Shown here piece after piece: positions 10,898 to 21,261 of a stretch of 64,000 bases of DNA. Under the pieces are notes generated by a model. It was given only the letters and a program-made list of their open reading frames with translations. It was not told the DNA's origin and ran no database searches. The DNA is from Sesamum alatum (Eukaryota > Streptophyta > Magnoliopsida > Lamiales > Pedaliaceae). The stretch lies in the NCBI GenBank assembly GCA_034509735.1, contig JACGWO010000005.1, positions 25,724,383-25,788,382 on the forward strand, written 5' to 3'. Every line of letters starts with the position of its first letter. The first letter of the stretch is position 1. The position numbers and the translations under genes were made by a program.

Positions 10898-11985
10898 TGT
10901 TAGAATAGGTGACCATGTAGCTAATCTTGGTAGGCAAATTGTAACCTATGTCTGAACAATTTAAAGGATTTGATAAATCATTAATGAATAAGAAGTGAAA
11001 TTCATTTGGCATTTACTTTGTTTGTGTTCACTTTATATGCATTATATTTTTGTTCACTACGCAAACAAAGCCCACGGACTGAAAAATACATTTCGGGGAC
11101 TGGGACTATGCTTGGAGGTAGGTCCATGAAATCAGTCCCGCCGAATCAGTCCGAAAATCTCCAAGTCAAGGAATCTCGAAAGTGGGTACCGAGATTCCAC
11201 TTGAGACTTGCACTAAGCATCTGCTGTCGCATTTCATCGACGGGTGACGAAGGTCGTCTAAGCAGTGTTAGTGTGTTAGCCTGCTAGGGAGCAGCTGACT
11301 AAGGTGACTCGCGGGAACCGTCTTACGGAGGACCTTGAGTAGGGTCGGTTAGGTATGACGTGTGTTCCCGGTTCCAACAGTACAGGTCAAGTCCTTTGAC
11401 TTGAGGAACTGCTGAGTTTACCTGTATATCAGGGCTGTATCTTAGATATGGTGAGAGATTGCCAAGAAGCACTTGAGTAGTCATAAGCCATGTCTAGTGC
11501 AGCTCCAGTATATAGAGTGACAGTAGTTTCCAAGAAAGGATCTGTCTCCTGTCAAAAGGTATTGAGAGTTGAGTCTCACAAATGCTCTGTGTCTTGTCCC
11601 TAAAATCTGTGGCCACAGTAACTGAACAGAAGGTAAGGTTTCCCTTGCAGCGTTTAGTAAAGGACAGACCGACACCTAGGTCCAAAATGGGTACCTGCAT
11701 TTTCCGTGCCCTATACCCTAAGTGGTGAGACCGTAGACGGAAGGACAAGTGTACTGTTAGAGCCTAAATGTTCATCCCCATATATTCACCTAGTCTCTAG
11801 TGCCATGGACTATTGCTAGATGGCCACCCATGGCAACGGGCGGATTCTAGGAATCCGACCAAGTCTAGCTAAAGGTAAACCTAAAGAGTCACACACAATC
11901 CACACACATTAAAGTATTTAATTTAGAATTAAATATTTGGAGAAATGGAATGATTAAATTGGATTTAATCGGGTGCTTAATTTTT
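10898..11985 (+). mobile_element. 5' part of the left LTR of the long copia family A element
   Basis: Starts TGTTAGAATAGGTGACCATG and is nearly identical to 17768-18857 of the right LTR for about 1.09 kb. Both share, for example, GGGAGCAGCTGACT and GGTATGACGTGTGTTCCCGG. At about 11985 the match stops: the left copy goes into a very GC-rich block, while the right copy continues with AT-rich LTR sequence. So only the first half of an LTR is present here. Confidence 0.85.
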
Positions 11986-11989
11986 TTGG

Positions 11990-12232
11990 AAAGGCGGCGC
12001 GCGCGCACGCAGACGATGGTGTCTGCGCGCGCGCGCCTGCGCAGGGCAGGCGCACGCTGGCGGCCGGCAGACTGGCGCACGCGTGGCAGCCTGCCGACGC
12101 ACCGCCGTGCAGACAGCTGCCGACCAGGCACGCGCGCAAGCAGGCAGGGGCCTGCGCACGTGCAGGTGCAGCAGGCTGGGCCTGCTGTCCTGTGCGGGCG
12201 GCTGACTGCTGCCCGTGGCGGCAGTCGGTTGA
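11990..12232. other. GC-rich island of about 240 bp with (GC)n palindrome
   Basis: Two counted 60-base lines (12001-12120) are 77-78% G+C, against an AT-rich surround. The block opens with alternating GCGCGCGCGC and contains an inverted repeat (GCGCGCGCGCACGCAGAC ... GTCTGCGCGCGCGCGC) with a short loop. Long ORFs exist on both strands in several frames simply because stop codons are rare at this composition; none resembles a known protein. It begins exactly where the two LTRs of the copia element diverge. Confidence 0.7.
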
Positions 12233-13703
12233 CGTCGTTTTTTTTCTCATTATTTTCAATTTTGATTTTTTGGATTAATTCTGAAAATTCGTTTTGTTTA
12301 AAATTTTGCTTATTTTCTAAGAACATTATTTTGGGAGGTTAAGTTTATTGGATTTGGAATCCCGGGGATAACTTACCAGCAAATAATGAGGAAAGGTCTT
12401 CCTAAACAAAATATATATATATATATATTATTTCCAACGGTTGTACCATATTTTTCATACGTAGCGCATTTATTTATCATGGAATGTTAGCATATATTTA
12501 TGTGATTGGATCATGTGATTATGTGCGTTGAATGAAAATGGATGATCGCGAGCCCTAGACCGAATGTATGGTTTAATTTTATATTGGGCTTGTGTGCCTC
12601 TTTCTGCTTTCTCCTTATCCCCTTCTAGTTGCCTTGGAATAATAAGGCATTCTTTCTCCCTCCTTATGTACTCCCCCTGGGTTTTCGCTGGGGTTTCTTT
12701 TTTACATATGTAATGAGAGTAGAATAGGAGTGAGGATTTATTTTTATGTTTTTGGTGGAGAAGAAGGAAGGTCCACATGGAGAGCCCAGAATGGAGGATC
12801 CAAGGCGTTTCCATGAAGAGATGAAAGAGAAAAGAGACCAAGGCCCATCAGAATGATGATTGGGTTACTATTAATGTAATAGTGTAGGACCAACCCTAGA
12901 TTGACCATAGATCCACTGCGGGCTCAGTAGGTCGCATATGCTCGTGATCATCCAACAAGGGCGTGCTAGGCTTTAATTTTGCATGTGGCTGTTATGACGG
13001 ATGAATGGTTTTATATTTATCTTATAACTGCTATGGGATGCAATTTATTTATTTACGCATTGTGGATGAATGTGTTTATATTTACATATGAGATCTCGGC
13101 CATTTACAACTCTCACATTGGTTGGACCAATGTCCAAATATTAGACCCTAGACAAAATGGACATGGACTCTAGGAGTTTGTCCATGCCTTCTTGTCCATG
13201 GCATAGTGAGGAAGCTGATTTAGGTCGATAGCATGGTCTCAGGAGTCGTGGCACGTCTATCGTACTTAAAAGAAGTTGCACTATATCATGAACGAAAAGT
13301 AGACCACTGTTACATGTCTCACGAGTCGTGGAGGTAGCAGCGGGTCTATGATTCGGTTGATTGGGTCGGGTCTAACGCGATTAGCATGATTCGCTTGGAG
13401 TCCTCGGGATCATGTGAAAGGGTGAGGCAATAATCTTGGGAATCTCGTGGAATGAGAATGGTATGGCATACCTCTCACAGGATTTTCCGCATGCGAATCG
13501 TAAAAGCGGGGTATGGGAAAATTCACTATGGATCCCAAGCCCACTAGGAAAGGGTTTCCCGAAAACAACGTTTGAGAGTATCGTATTTTCGTATAAATAG
13601 TGGGAGCATTAAATGACTAAAGACCAAGCGTTTAATTATTTATCAAACTTCCGGCTTTTAAATTCTGCTGATCGCAAACTCTATTTTTAAATGTAGATTT
13701 AAA
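12233..13703 (+). other. unclassified leader between LTR part and gag
   Basis: This 1.5-kb stretch precedes gag. It has no match to the right LTR and no primer-binding site of the usual copia type (TGGTATCAGAGC) that I could find. It contains a (TA)n run near 12409-12428 and two similar blocks around GTCTCAGGAGTCGTGG and GTCTCACGAGTCGTGG (about 13232 and 13316). It may be the second half of a divergent LTR plus the untranslated leader, or an inserted sequence. Confidence 0.4.
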
Positions 13704-14490
13704 ATGTCTAAGAACCCACTATCAACCATACTTGAGACCAACAAATTCAATGCAACAAATTACAACGACTGGTTGCGCAATCTCAGGATAGTCCTGGATT
13801 ACGAGAACCAAGGCTACGTCATGGACGAACCTCTCCCTAGGACCTTACCGGAAGGATCCACGCCAAAAGAACGCGAGACGTTCGAGACTTGGCATAAGGA
13901 TAACCGGAAGGTCCGTAACGTCATACTTGCTTCAATGACGAATGAGATTCAGAAGCAATATGAAAGGCTAGACGATGTCCCTTCCATTATGGCTTGCCTT
14001 ATGGATTGGTATGCAGTCCCGGACCGGCATACTAGGTATATCGTGACTAAGGCGTTCTTTGGAACCAAAATGGCAGAAGGATCCTCTGTACAAGAGCACG
14101 GGATTAAAATGCTTACCCTGGTGGAAAAGCTCGAGGACCTAAAGGCAGGCCTCGATAATGAGACGTACATAGATGTGATCCTTCAGTCTCTCCAACCCTC
14201 CTTCGACCAATTTATTATTAACTATAACATGAACGCACTTGAGAAGGGCATTCATGAGTTGAGAAGGGCATTCATGAGTTGATCAATATGTTGGTGCAAT
14301 ACGAGGCAACGACCAAAAAGTCCACGCCTTCGGTATTGTTTGGAGGTGCTTCAACTTCCAAGACGCAAGGCAAGGTTGCCGGAGATTGGAAAAGGAAGAA
14401 GGGGAAGGGAAAAGCTGTCAAAGTAGCTACAAACACTAAGGTGTTCCCATTGCCAAAGGAAAAGGGAAGGTTGTCTCCAAGCAACAGTTG
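13704..14490 (+). pseudogene. copia family A gag (UBN2-type) disrupted by frameshifts
   Basis: Gag packages the element RNA. From ATG at 13704 it reads MSKNPLSTILETNKFNATNY and NDWLRNLRIVLDYENQGYV, the standard start of copia gag in the UBN2 group. A perfect 20-bp tandem duplication at 14241-14280 shifts the frame: the protein continues in another frame with INMLVQYEATTKKSTPSVLF. A second shift near 14445-14485 is needed to reach the zinc knuckle in the pol frame at 14488. The ATG choice follows family convention and no upstream in-frame start is better. The copy cannot make full-length gag. Confidence 0.85.
14241..14280 (+). repeat. perfect 20-bp tandem duplication inside gag
   Basis: GAGAAGGGCATTCATGAGTT occurs twice without spacer or mismatch. 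Twenty bases is not a multiple of three, so it breaks the reading frame after ALEKGIHEL. Lack of differences between copies points to a recent slippage event. Confidence 0.95.
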
Positions 14491-17400
14491 AGGGCATATG
14501 ACATATGTATCAATTGTCGTGAGAAAGGGCATTGGAAGAGGGAGTGCCCCAAACTCCTCTCAAACCAAGGTATATTTGTGATTGAGGTTAATATGGTTAC
14601 TAACTCTGCCTCTTGGGTATTAGATACCGGTTGTGCTCACATTTGCAATCATTTGCAGGTGCTGAAAAGAAGCAGAAAACTGGGTAGCGGGGATATGATC
14701 CTGAAGCTTGGGAATGGCAAGGCCATCTCGGCAGAAGTAGTAGGATCCGCCACTCAAGTAGTTAGTGATCGTATTAGTATAGAGTTAGAGCTAGTTTATT
14801 ATGTACCTAGTATGATTAAGAACATCATTTCCATTCCATTGTCGGACAATAGTGGTTATGAGTTTGTGATCAATAAAAATTGCTTTTATTTGATGAGGTG
14901 TGGAATTGCTCATTTGTTTGGTACACTTAATAATGGGCTCTATATCTTACAACAAATGAACTTCGTTCTAAACACTCAACACAAACGTAAAATAGATAAT
15001 AACGGGAACGCACGACTGTGGCACGCTAGGCTAGGTCACATATCCCAAGACAGGATGAAGAAATTGGTATACTCAAAGAACCTAGAGGTAGGGGACTTGA
15101 GCGAGCTATCAACTTGTGATTCCTGTCTAAGAAGGAAAATGACCAAGAAGCCCTTTGTAGGACAAAGCAGGCTTGCCACAATTCTGTTGGACTTGGTCCA
15201 TACAGACGTATGTGGACCACTAAGGACGCAGGCTCGAGGTGGGTTCTCCTACTTCATAACCTTCACCGATGATCATTCACGGTATGGTTATGTATACCTA
15301 ATGAGGTACAAGTCTGAAACTCTTGAGAGCTTTAAAGAATTCAGACTTGAAGTTGAGAACCAAACCAACTGCAAAATTAAAGTCCTACGGTCAGACCGAG
15401 GCGGAGAATACCTTAGTACTGAGTTCCTTAATTATCTAAAAGAAAATGGTATAATATCTGAATGGACACCTCCTGGGACACCACAGCTAAATGGTGTCTC
15501 TGAAAGGATGAGTCGAACCCTGTTGGACATGGTTCGATCCATGATGAGTTTTACCAAATTACCCTTGTCCTTTTGGGGCTATGCATTGGAAACGGCGGCC
15601 AAGTTGTTAAATTTGGCGCCAACCAGTGTATTGACCCAAACGCCATATGAAATATGGCACGGCAAGCCTGTGTCCTACAACTACTTGAAAGTGTGGGGTA
15701 GCCCCGCATATGTCAAGAGGTTAGTGAGAGATAAGCTATAATCCCGGTCTAGCTTATGCAGGTTCGTTGGATACCCTAAAGAAACTGCAGGTTATTACTT
15801 TTATGACCCTTTGGAACAAAAGGTATTTGTTTCAAGGAATGCAGTGTTCTTGGAACAAGGCTTTTCAGAGGATATCCAACCTGATGAACTGATCCTTGAG
15901 GAATCAAGCGATGGAAACCAGTCATCAGAAGTAGCCGCGGATTCCTCACTTAGAGGATTCAGGATAGATACCCGAAGGACTGACCAACCTCGAGAAGTCC
16001 AGTATGCTAGGCATGAAAGACAGCATCAGGAAGGGCCAGCCCTGGTACCTGAACCGTTAGCTCCTATACAGTCAGCGCCCACAGTCACCACTGACGTTCT
16101 CGTTCTCCGTAGGTCAACTAGAGAGTCTAGACCTCCAGTGAGATATGGCTTTCTACGACCGGTCTACTGGATAACGATCCTAAGACATACGGAGAAGCAA
16201 TGTCTGACATCGACTCCAGGAAATGGCTTGAGGTCATGAAAACCGAAATGGACTCCATGAGCGAGAAGCAAGTCTGGAGACTTGTAGACCCACCAAAAGG
16301 TGTTAAGCCAGTTGGTTGTAAGTGGGTCTATAAGCGCAAACTTGGCGTTGATGGAGAAGTCACAACTTTTAAGGCTAGGCTAGTAGCTAAAGGGTACACG
16401 CAACGACCCGGGTCGACTTTGAGGACACCTACTCGCCAGTAGCCATGGCTAAATCTATTCGAATCCTGCTCGCCATAACAGCATGGTATGACTATGAGAT
16501 ATGGCAGATGGACGTAAAAACGGCCTTCCTCAATGGTTTCGTTGAGGAAGAGATCTATATGGATCAGCCGGAGGGTTTCACAGTTACTAGAGAAGAACAA
16601 AAGGTCTGTCGTCTCCAGAAGTCCATATATGGCCTCAAACAAGCATCCCGAAGCTAGCACATTCGCTTTGATGAAGTAATACGGGGTTATGACTTCATCA
16701 AAAACGAATCCGACCCTTATGTATACAAGAAGGTCAGTGGGAGCTCTATAGTGTTCCTAGTGCTTTATGTGGATGACATTCTACTCATAGGTAATGATGT
16801 TAGAATGTTGGGTGACACAAAAGCATGGTTATCAACCCAGTTTTCCATGAAGGATTTGGGTGAAGCCTCCTACATCCTAGGCATCCAGATTATCAGGGAC
16901 AGATCTAAAAGGATGTTAGGGCTCACCGAAAACTCGTATATGGAGAAGGTCCTGAAAAGATTTCGAATGGACAACTCCAAACGAGGATTCCTTCCCATGA
17001 GGCATGGGATCAAGTTATCCAAGAAACAGTCACCGCAGACTGATGAAGAACTTGAAAAGATGAAAGTCATCCCCTATGCTTCTGCCGTAGGTAGCATCCA
17101 ATATGCAGTTCACTGCACCAGACCTGACATTGCTTACGCTTTGAGTGTAACAAGCAAATATCAGTCTTGTGCAGGAGAGGCACATTGGAATGTTGTTAAG
17201 GGCATCCTTAAGTACCAGAGGAGGACTAAGGAAATGTTCTTAATCTATGGCAATGGAGAACTGATCCTGGAAGGCTTTAGCGACGCTAGCTTCCAGTCTG
17301 ATAATGATGATGCCAAGTCTCAATCAGGTTATGTATTCAGGCTCAATGGAGGAGTAGTGGCCTGAAAAAGTTCCAAGCAAGCAACCACTACTGATTCCAC

Positions 17401-17752
17401 CACTGAGGCCGAATACATAGCAGCTTCAAAAGCTGCCAAGGAAGCGATTTGGATGAGAAACTACATCCAAGAGTTGGGTGTGGTGCCTAGCATCGCCGAA
17501 CCCGTTGTCATCTTTTGTGATAACAACGGAGCAATAGCGCAAGCAAAGGAACCAAGATCTCATCACTGTTCCAAACACATTCTTAGATGCTACCATCTTC
17601 TAAGAGAAATGGTAGGAAGATGTGACGTTCGGATGGACCGAGTCAACTCAGCAGACAACACAGCAGATCCGCTGACAAAACCTATGTCGCAGAGCGCTCA
17701 TACGCAACGTCTTGAGAAGATGGGGATTAGACATATGGGTGATTGGCTTTAA
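14488..17752 (+). pseudogene. copia family A pol: zinc knuckle, protease, integrase, RT, RNase H (decayed)
   Basis: Domains in order: zinc knuckle CINCREKGHWKREC (CX2CX4HX4C, about 14506); aspartic protease WVLDTGCAHIC; pre-integrase LWHARLGHISQDRM with TCDSCLRRKM completing the HHCC finger; integrase core with LVHTDVCGP, VLRSDRGGEY and NGVSERMSRTL giving D, D and E; reverse transcriptase with CKWVYKRKLG, IYGLKQASRS and catalytic YVDD near 16768; RNase H with STTEAEYIAASKAAKEA and ADNTADPLTKPMSQ. Lesions: TAA at 15739-15741, frame changes near 16150-16200 and 16410-16440, TAG at 16655-16657 and TGA at 17363-17365, the last two at expected tryptophans. The polypurine tract GCGGGAGAT directly precedes the right LTR. 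All domains are recognisable, so decay is moderate. Confidence 0.92.
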
Positions 17753-17767
17753 GGTCAAGCGGGAGAT

Positions 17768-19726
17768 TGTTAGAATAGGTGACCATGTAGCCAATCTTGG
17801 TAGGCAAATTGTAACCTATGTCTGAACAATTTCAAGGATTTGATAAACCATTAATGAATAAGAAGTGAAATCCATTTGGCATTTGCTTTGTTTGTGTTCA
17901 CTTTATCTGCATTATATTTCTGTTCACTACGCAAACAAAGCCCACGGACTGAAAATACATTTCGAGGACTGGGACTACGCTTGGAGATAGGTCCATGAAT
18001 ACAGTCCCGCCGAATCAGTCCGGAAATCTCCAAGTCAAGGAATCTCGAAAGTGGGTACAGAGATTCCCCTTGAGACTTGCACTAAGCATCTGTTGTCGTA
18101 TTTCATCGACGGGTGACGAAGGTCGTCTAAGCAGTGTTAGTGGATTAGCCTGCTAGGGAGCAGCTGACTGAGGTGACTTGCGGGAACCATCTTACGGAGG
18201 ACCTTGAGTAGGGTCGGTTAGGTATGACGTGTGTTCCCGGTTCCAATAGTACAGGTCAAGTCCTTTGACTTGAGGAACTGCTGAGTTTACCTGTATATCA
18301 GGGTTGTATCTTAGATATGGTGAGAGATTGCCTAGAAGCACTTGAGTAGTCATAAGCCATGTCTAGTGCAGCTCCAGTATACAGAGTGACAGTAGTTTCC
18401 AAAAAAGGATTTGTTTCCTGTCAAAAGGTATTGACAGTTGAGTCTCACAAATGCTCTGTGTCTTGTCCCTAAAATCTATGGCCACAGTTACTGAACAGAA
18501 GGAAAGGTTTCCCTTGCGGCGTTTAGTAAAGGACTGACTGACACCTAGGTCCAAAATGGGTACCTGCATTTTCCGTGCCCTAGACCCTAAGTGGTGAGAC
18601 CGTAGACGGAAGTACAAGTGTACTGTTAGAGCCTAAATGTTCATCCCCGTATATTCACCTAGTCTCCAGTGCCATAGATCGTTGCTAGATGGCCACCCAT
18701 GTAACGGGCGGATTCCAGGAATCCGACCAAGTCTAGCTGAAGGTGAACCTAAAAAGTCACACACAATCCGCACACATTAAAGTATTTAATTTAGAATTAA
18801 ATATTTGGAGAAATGGAATGATTACATTGGATTTAATCGGGTCCTTAGTTTTCTTGGAAAGAATTAATTCCTTTTATTGGATAAAAGGGATTTATCTAAT
18901 AAATTAGATTTATTAGAAAATTAATTAAATGGGCTTAGAATAAATATTTATATTTAATATATTTATTTATTGCCCTTGGAATATTTAAATAGGTTTTAAA
19001 TATTCCATTAAATTAATGGTTGAGATTAAAAGGAGAGATAGATGGCTAGGATTAATTTGACTAGGTCAAATTACTACTTTGACTAGGTCAAAATCCTAGT
19101 CAAATTAGTCTTCCTAGAGTTGGAGTTTGAATAGGATTAAACTCCTCCTCTATATATACTCCTAGCCCTTCACCTTTAGAGAGATGATGATTCTTCAACA
19201 TACACATACTCTCTCTCGATCTCTCCTCTCTCGTCCGCCACTCTCTCTCTCTTTTCTCTCCAAGAAAATTACTTCTTGTTCTTTTGTGTTAACAATTGAA
19301 AAAATGAGGATTAATCCCGTTAAATAATAACGTGTGATTGATCTGTCCTCTCCAATAAAATACTTGTTCGTTCGCTAGCACGAAATACAAGATACGTGGG
19401 CGTATTGCGTGTCACGAATTAGAGGATCTCACATACGAGATCTTGGAGCAAATCGGGGAACAACGTGAGTACCGGTTAGAAGAGGAAAACGACGAACCGG
19501 TAGGTCTCTTTTTACATTTTCGTCTTCTTTTATTTTACAAATCCTATGGCCTCCATGATTGCTATGCATGCTTATTTTAATTCATGAGATACACCGAACA
19601 CCCGGGAATTTCAAGGGCACACCCCTTGAACGTGTTTTATTTTATACGTATTATGCATGTTTAAATTTTTGTAATTTAAATTTATACCACGCTTCCGCAT
19701 TTGCGCTATTCCCGAGACGATCCACA
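17768..19726 (+). mobile_element. right (3') LTR of the copia family A element
   Basis: Starts TGTTAGAATAGGTGACC directly after the polypurine tract and extends about 1.96 kb. The end is placed at ...GATCCACA (19726), where the antisense Tat gene resumes; an earlier CA at 19699 is an alternative. The second half (from about 18858) aligns to the lone LTR at 7324-9324 but not to the left end of this same element. No clear 5-bp target duplication matches the bases before 10898. Confidence 0.8.
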
Positions 19727-20128
19727 TGCCTACCTAAGGCTTTCATCCTGCGCAATATCACGGGAGGGGACATAAATAATGAAGTCAGAGGGGATTCCAC
19801 AATCCTCCCTCAACCTAGTAGCATCGGCGGCCCTAAAGTGGGACACTCTATCCAGTGGGATAGGAACAACCTCCTCACCATCAGGCTCCAAGGACTCTCC
19901 TTTCTCCTCCTCCCCCAGAGAAGAGTCCTTCTCCTCAGTTTCCTCCACCAACTCCTCTAGTTCATCCACCAAGCCTCGTTAAGTTTGGGTGGCCTATTGC
20001 AGGCTCCACCTCCGGTCACCCCTGTGGAATGACGGGCCAAGACTCGACCCTCAGGGAATGGCCTCAGAGGTATCATCACCGATCACCCGTTTCCCCACAA
20101 AGCGGATGGGTTTGTCAGAAAAAGCCAT
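19727..20128 (-). pseudogene. antisense Transposase_28-like gene, N-terminal part (copy 1)
   Basis: The minus-strand start ATG at 20128 reads MAFSDKPIRFVGKRVIGDD, similar to the start of copy 2 at 29781. After a frameshift the frame 19972-19730 has an acidic stretch (DELEELVEETEEKDS) followed by VSHFRAADATRLREDCGIPS and DFIIYVPSRD. The RLxExxGIPxxxxIxxP pattern recurs in the copies at 30110 and 54190 and fits the start of the Pfam 'putative gypsy type transposon' domain (Transposase_28). The gene is split at 19727 by the copia element and continues at 10897. It lies antisense to its own retroelement. Confidence 0.65.
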
Positions 20129-20566
20129 GGATGAGAAAGCTAACGATTCTAAAAGAAGAAAAATATTAGAAGTAAAAAAGGACTTGCGCGAATCGCGGAA
20201 GATGCAGGAGAAGTGTATTAACTCCAGCTCTTCCTCTCTCTCTCTTTGAAAATGTGGGGGGAAAGAAAATGGGGTGACGCAATACAAAAGGTTGCATGTG
20301 TAAGGGGAATCTGCGGTTACTCGTAGGACGTGCCAGCTAACCGCCCCTTATTGGGCGGTTACACTCATCTGACGAGAGGACTCCACACACCCAACTCCCA
20401 AGATGACCTACACCCTAGCCATCAAGTCTCATCTGACACAAGGCTTCCAAAGCCCAAGAAGACAGTTCCACTCCCCTTAATGACGAAGAAGACCTGCGTT
20501 GGGCCTTGCACAGACAATGGAGGACCTATCCATGACTCCCTTGAAGATTTCTACTCTATGGGGGAG

Positions 20567-20926
20567 TGAAAGTGTTCCCGCCCCCTCAGAGTAGGGGGGA
20601 TTGATTGATATATAACAAATTGAGTGGCCCAAGTACAAGGCCCAGAAGTCAGAGAAGGTCCACTGAGGATCAAAATGAAACGCCAAAATCCAGAAGGAAA
20701 GCCCATCTACTTATCAAGAAGGCCTTCAGTCAACCCAGAAGAAGGAGCAGACCAGGCCCCCACAAGAATTCGTATGAAAACCCAGGAAGGAGGCGGAGGC
20801 CCAATCTGCCCCGTGATGGAATCCAGAAGATGAGGTCCGGCCTTACTAAAGAGCCCAGATAAGGCCTATTTGTCCTTATCCTTATCCACATGAGATTCCC
20901 ACAACCACCTCCCATCCTTCAGGAGA
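20567..20926 (+). mobile_element. start of the Tat-like 3' LTR, truncated
   Basis: The purine tract CTATGGGGGAG is followed by TGAAAGTGTTCCCG, a suitable LTR start. The same arrangement (GGGGGAG then TGATGATG) occurs on the minus strand at 53367 in the third copy. About 360 bp remain before CACTA-type sequence begins. The right end is therefore missing. Confidence 0.55.
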
Positions 20927-21261
20927 CTTTACTATTGGAAGTTTCTCAAAAATATCATTCAGATTGGAACAGTTTTTGTAATCATATTGTTTACATAGAT
21001 AAGCATTCCAAAATTGTACATTTATTTTTCAAAAGGTTCATACTAAACTAAATTTGAACTTGGTTTGGAACGCTAAAATTTAAAAAAAAATGTTCCTATT
21101 GCTTCAAAAATACATTTCAGTTTGGAACGATTTTTGTAACAATGTTGTTTACATATATAACCGTTCTAAAATTATTTTATTTTTTATAAATATATAATTA
21201 ATACAATGTATAAACTTAAGTTTTTCATTACAAATTGGAAAGATAACTAAAAACTAGACAC

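Larger units (their letters stand above)
6116..20926 (+). mobile_element. 3' portion of a Ty3/gypsy Tat-like element, split by two copia insertions
   Basis: In plus orientation the element holds the integrase C-terminus (6122-6452), tandem repeats (6454-6725), an antisense gene (three pieces between 6985 and 20128), a polypurine tract ending GGGGGAG at 20566 and an LTR from 20567. Without the inserts it spans about 4 kb. Extra sequence with tandem repeats and an antisense ORF between integrase and the 3' LTR is known from Tat-lineage elements such as Grande. The two inserts are at 7324-9324 and 10898-19726. The LTR is cut short where CACTA sequence begins near 20927. Lineage is inferred from layout and the integrase C-terminus only. 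Confidence 0.65.

Noticed and set aside
11889..12342. Overlapping ORFs of 60-145 codons on both strands
   Set aside because: They follow from the 77% G+C island, in which stop codons are rare. The translations are Ala/Arg/Cys-rich and resemble no family.
13960..14170. Minus-strand ORFs opposite copia gag and pol
   Set aside because: Shadows of well-supported sense coding sequence, without motifs of their own.
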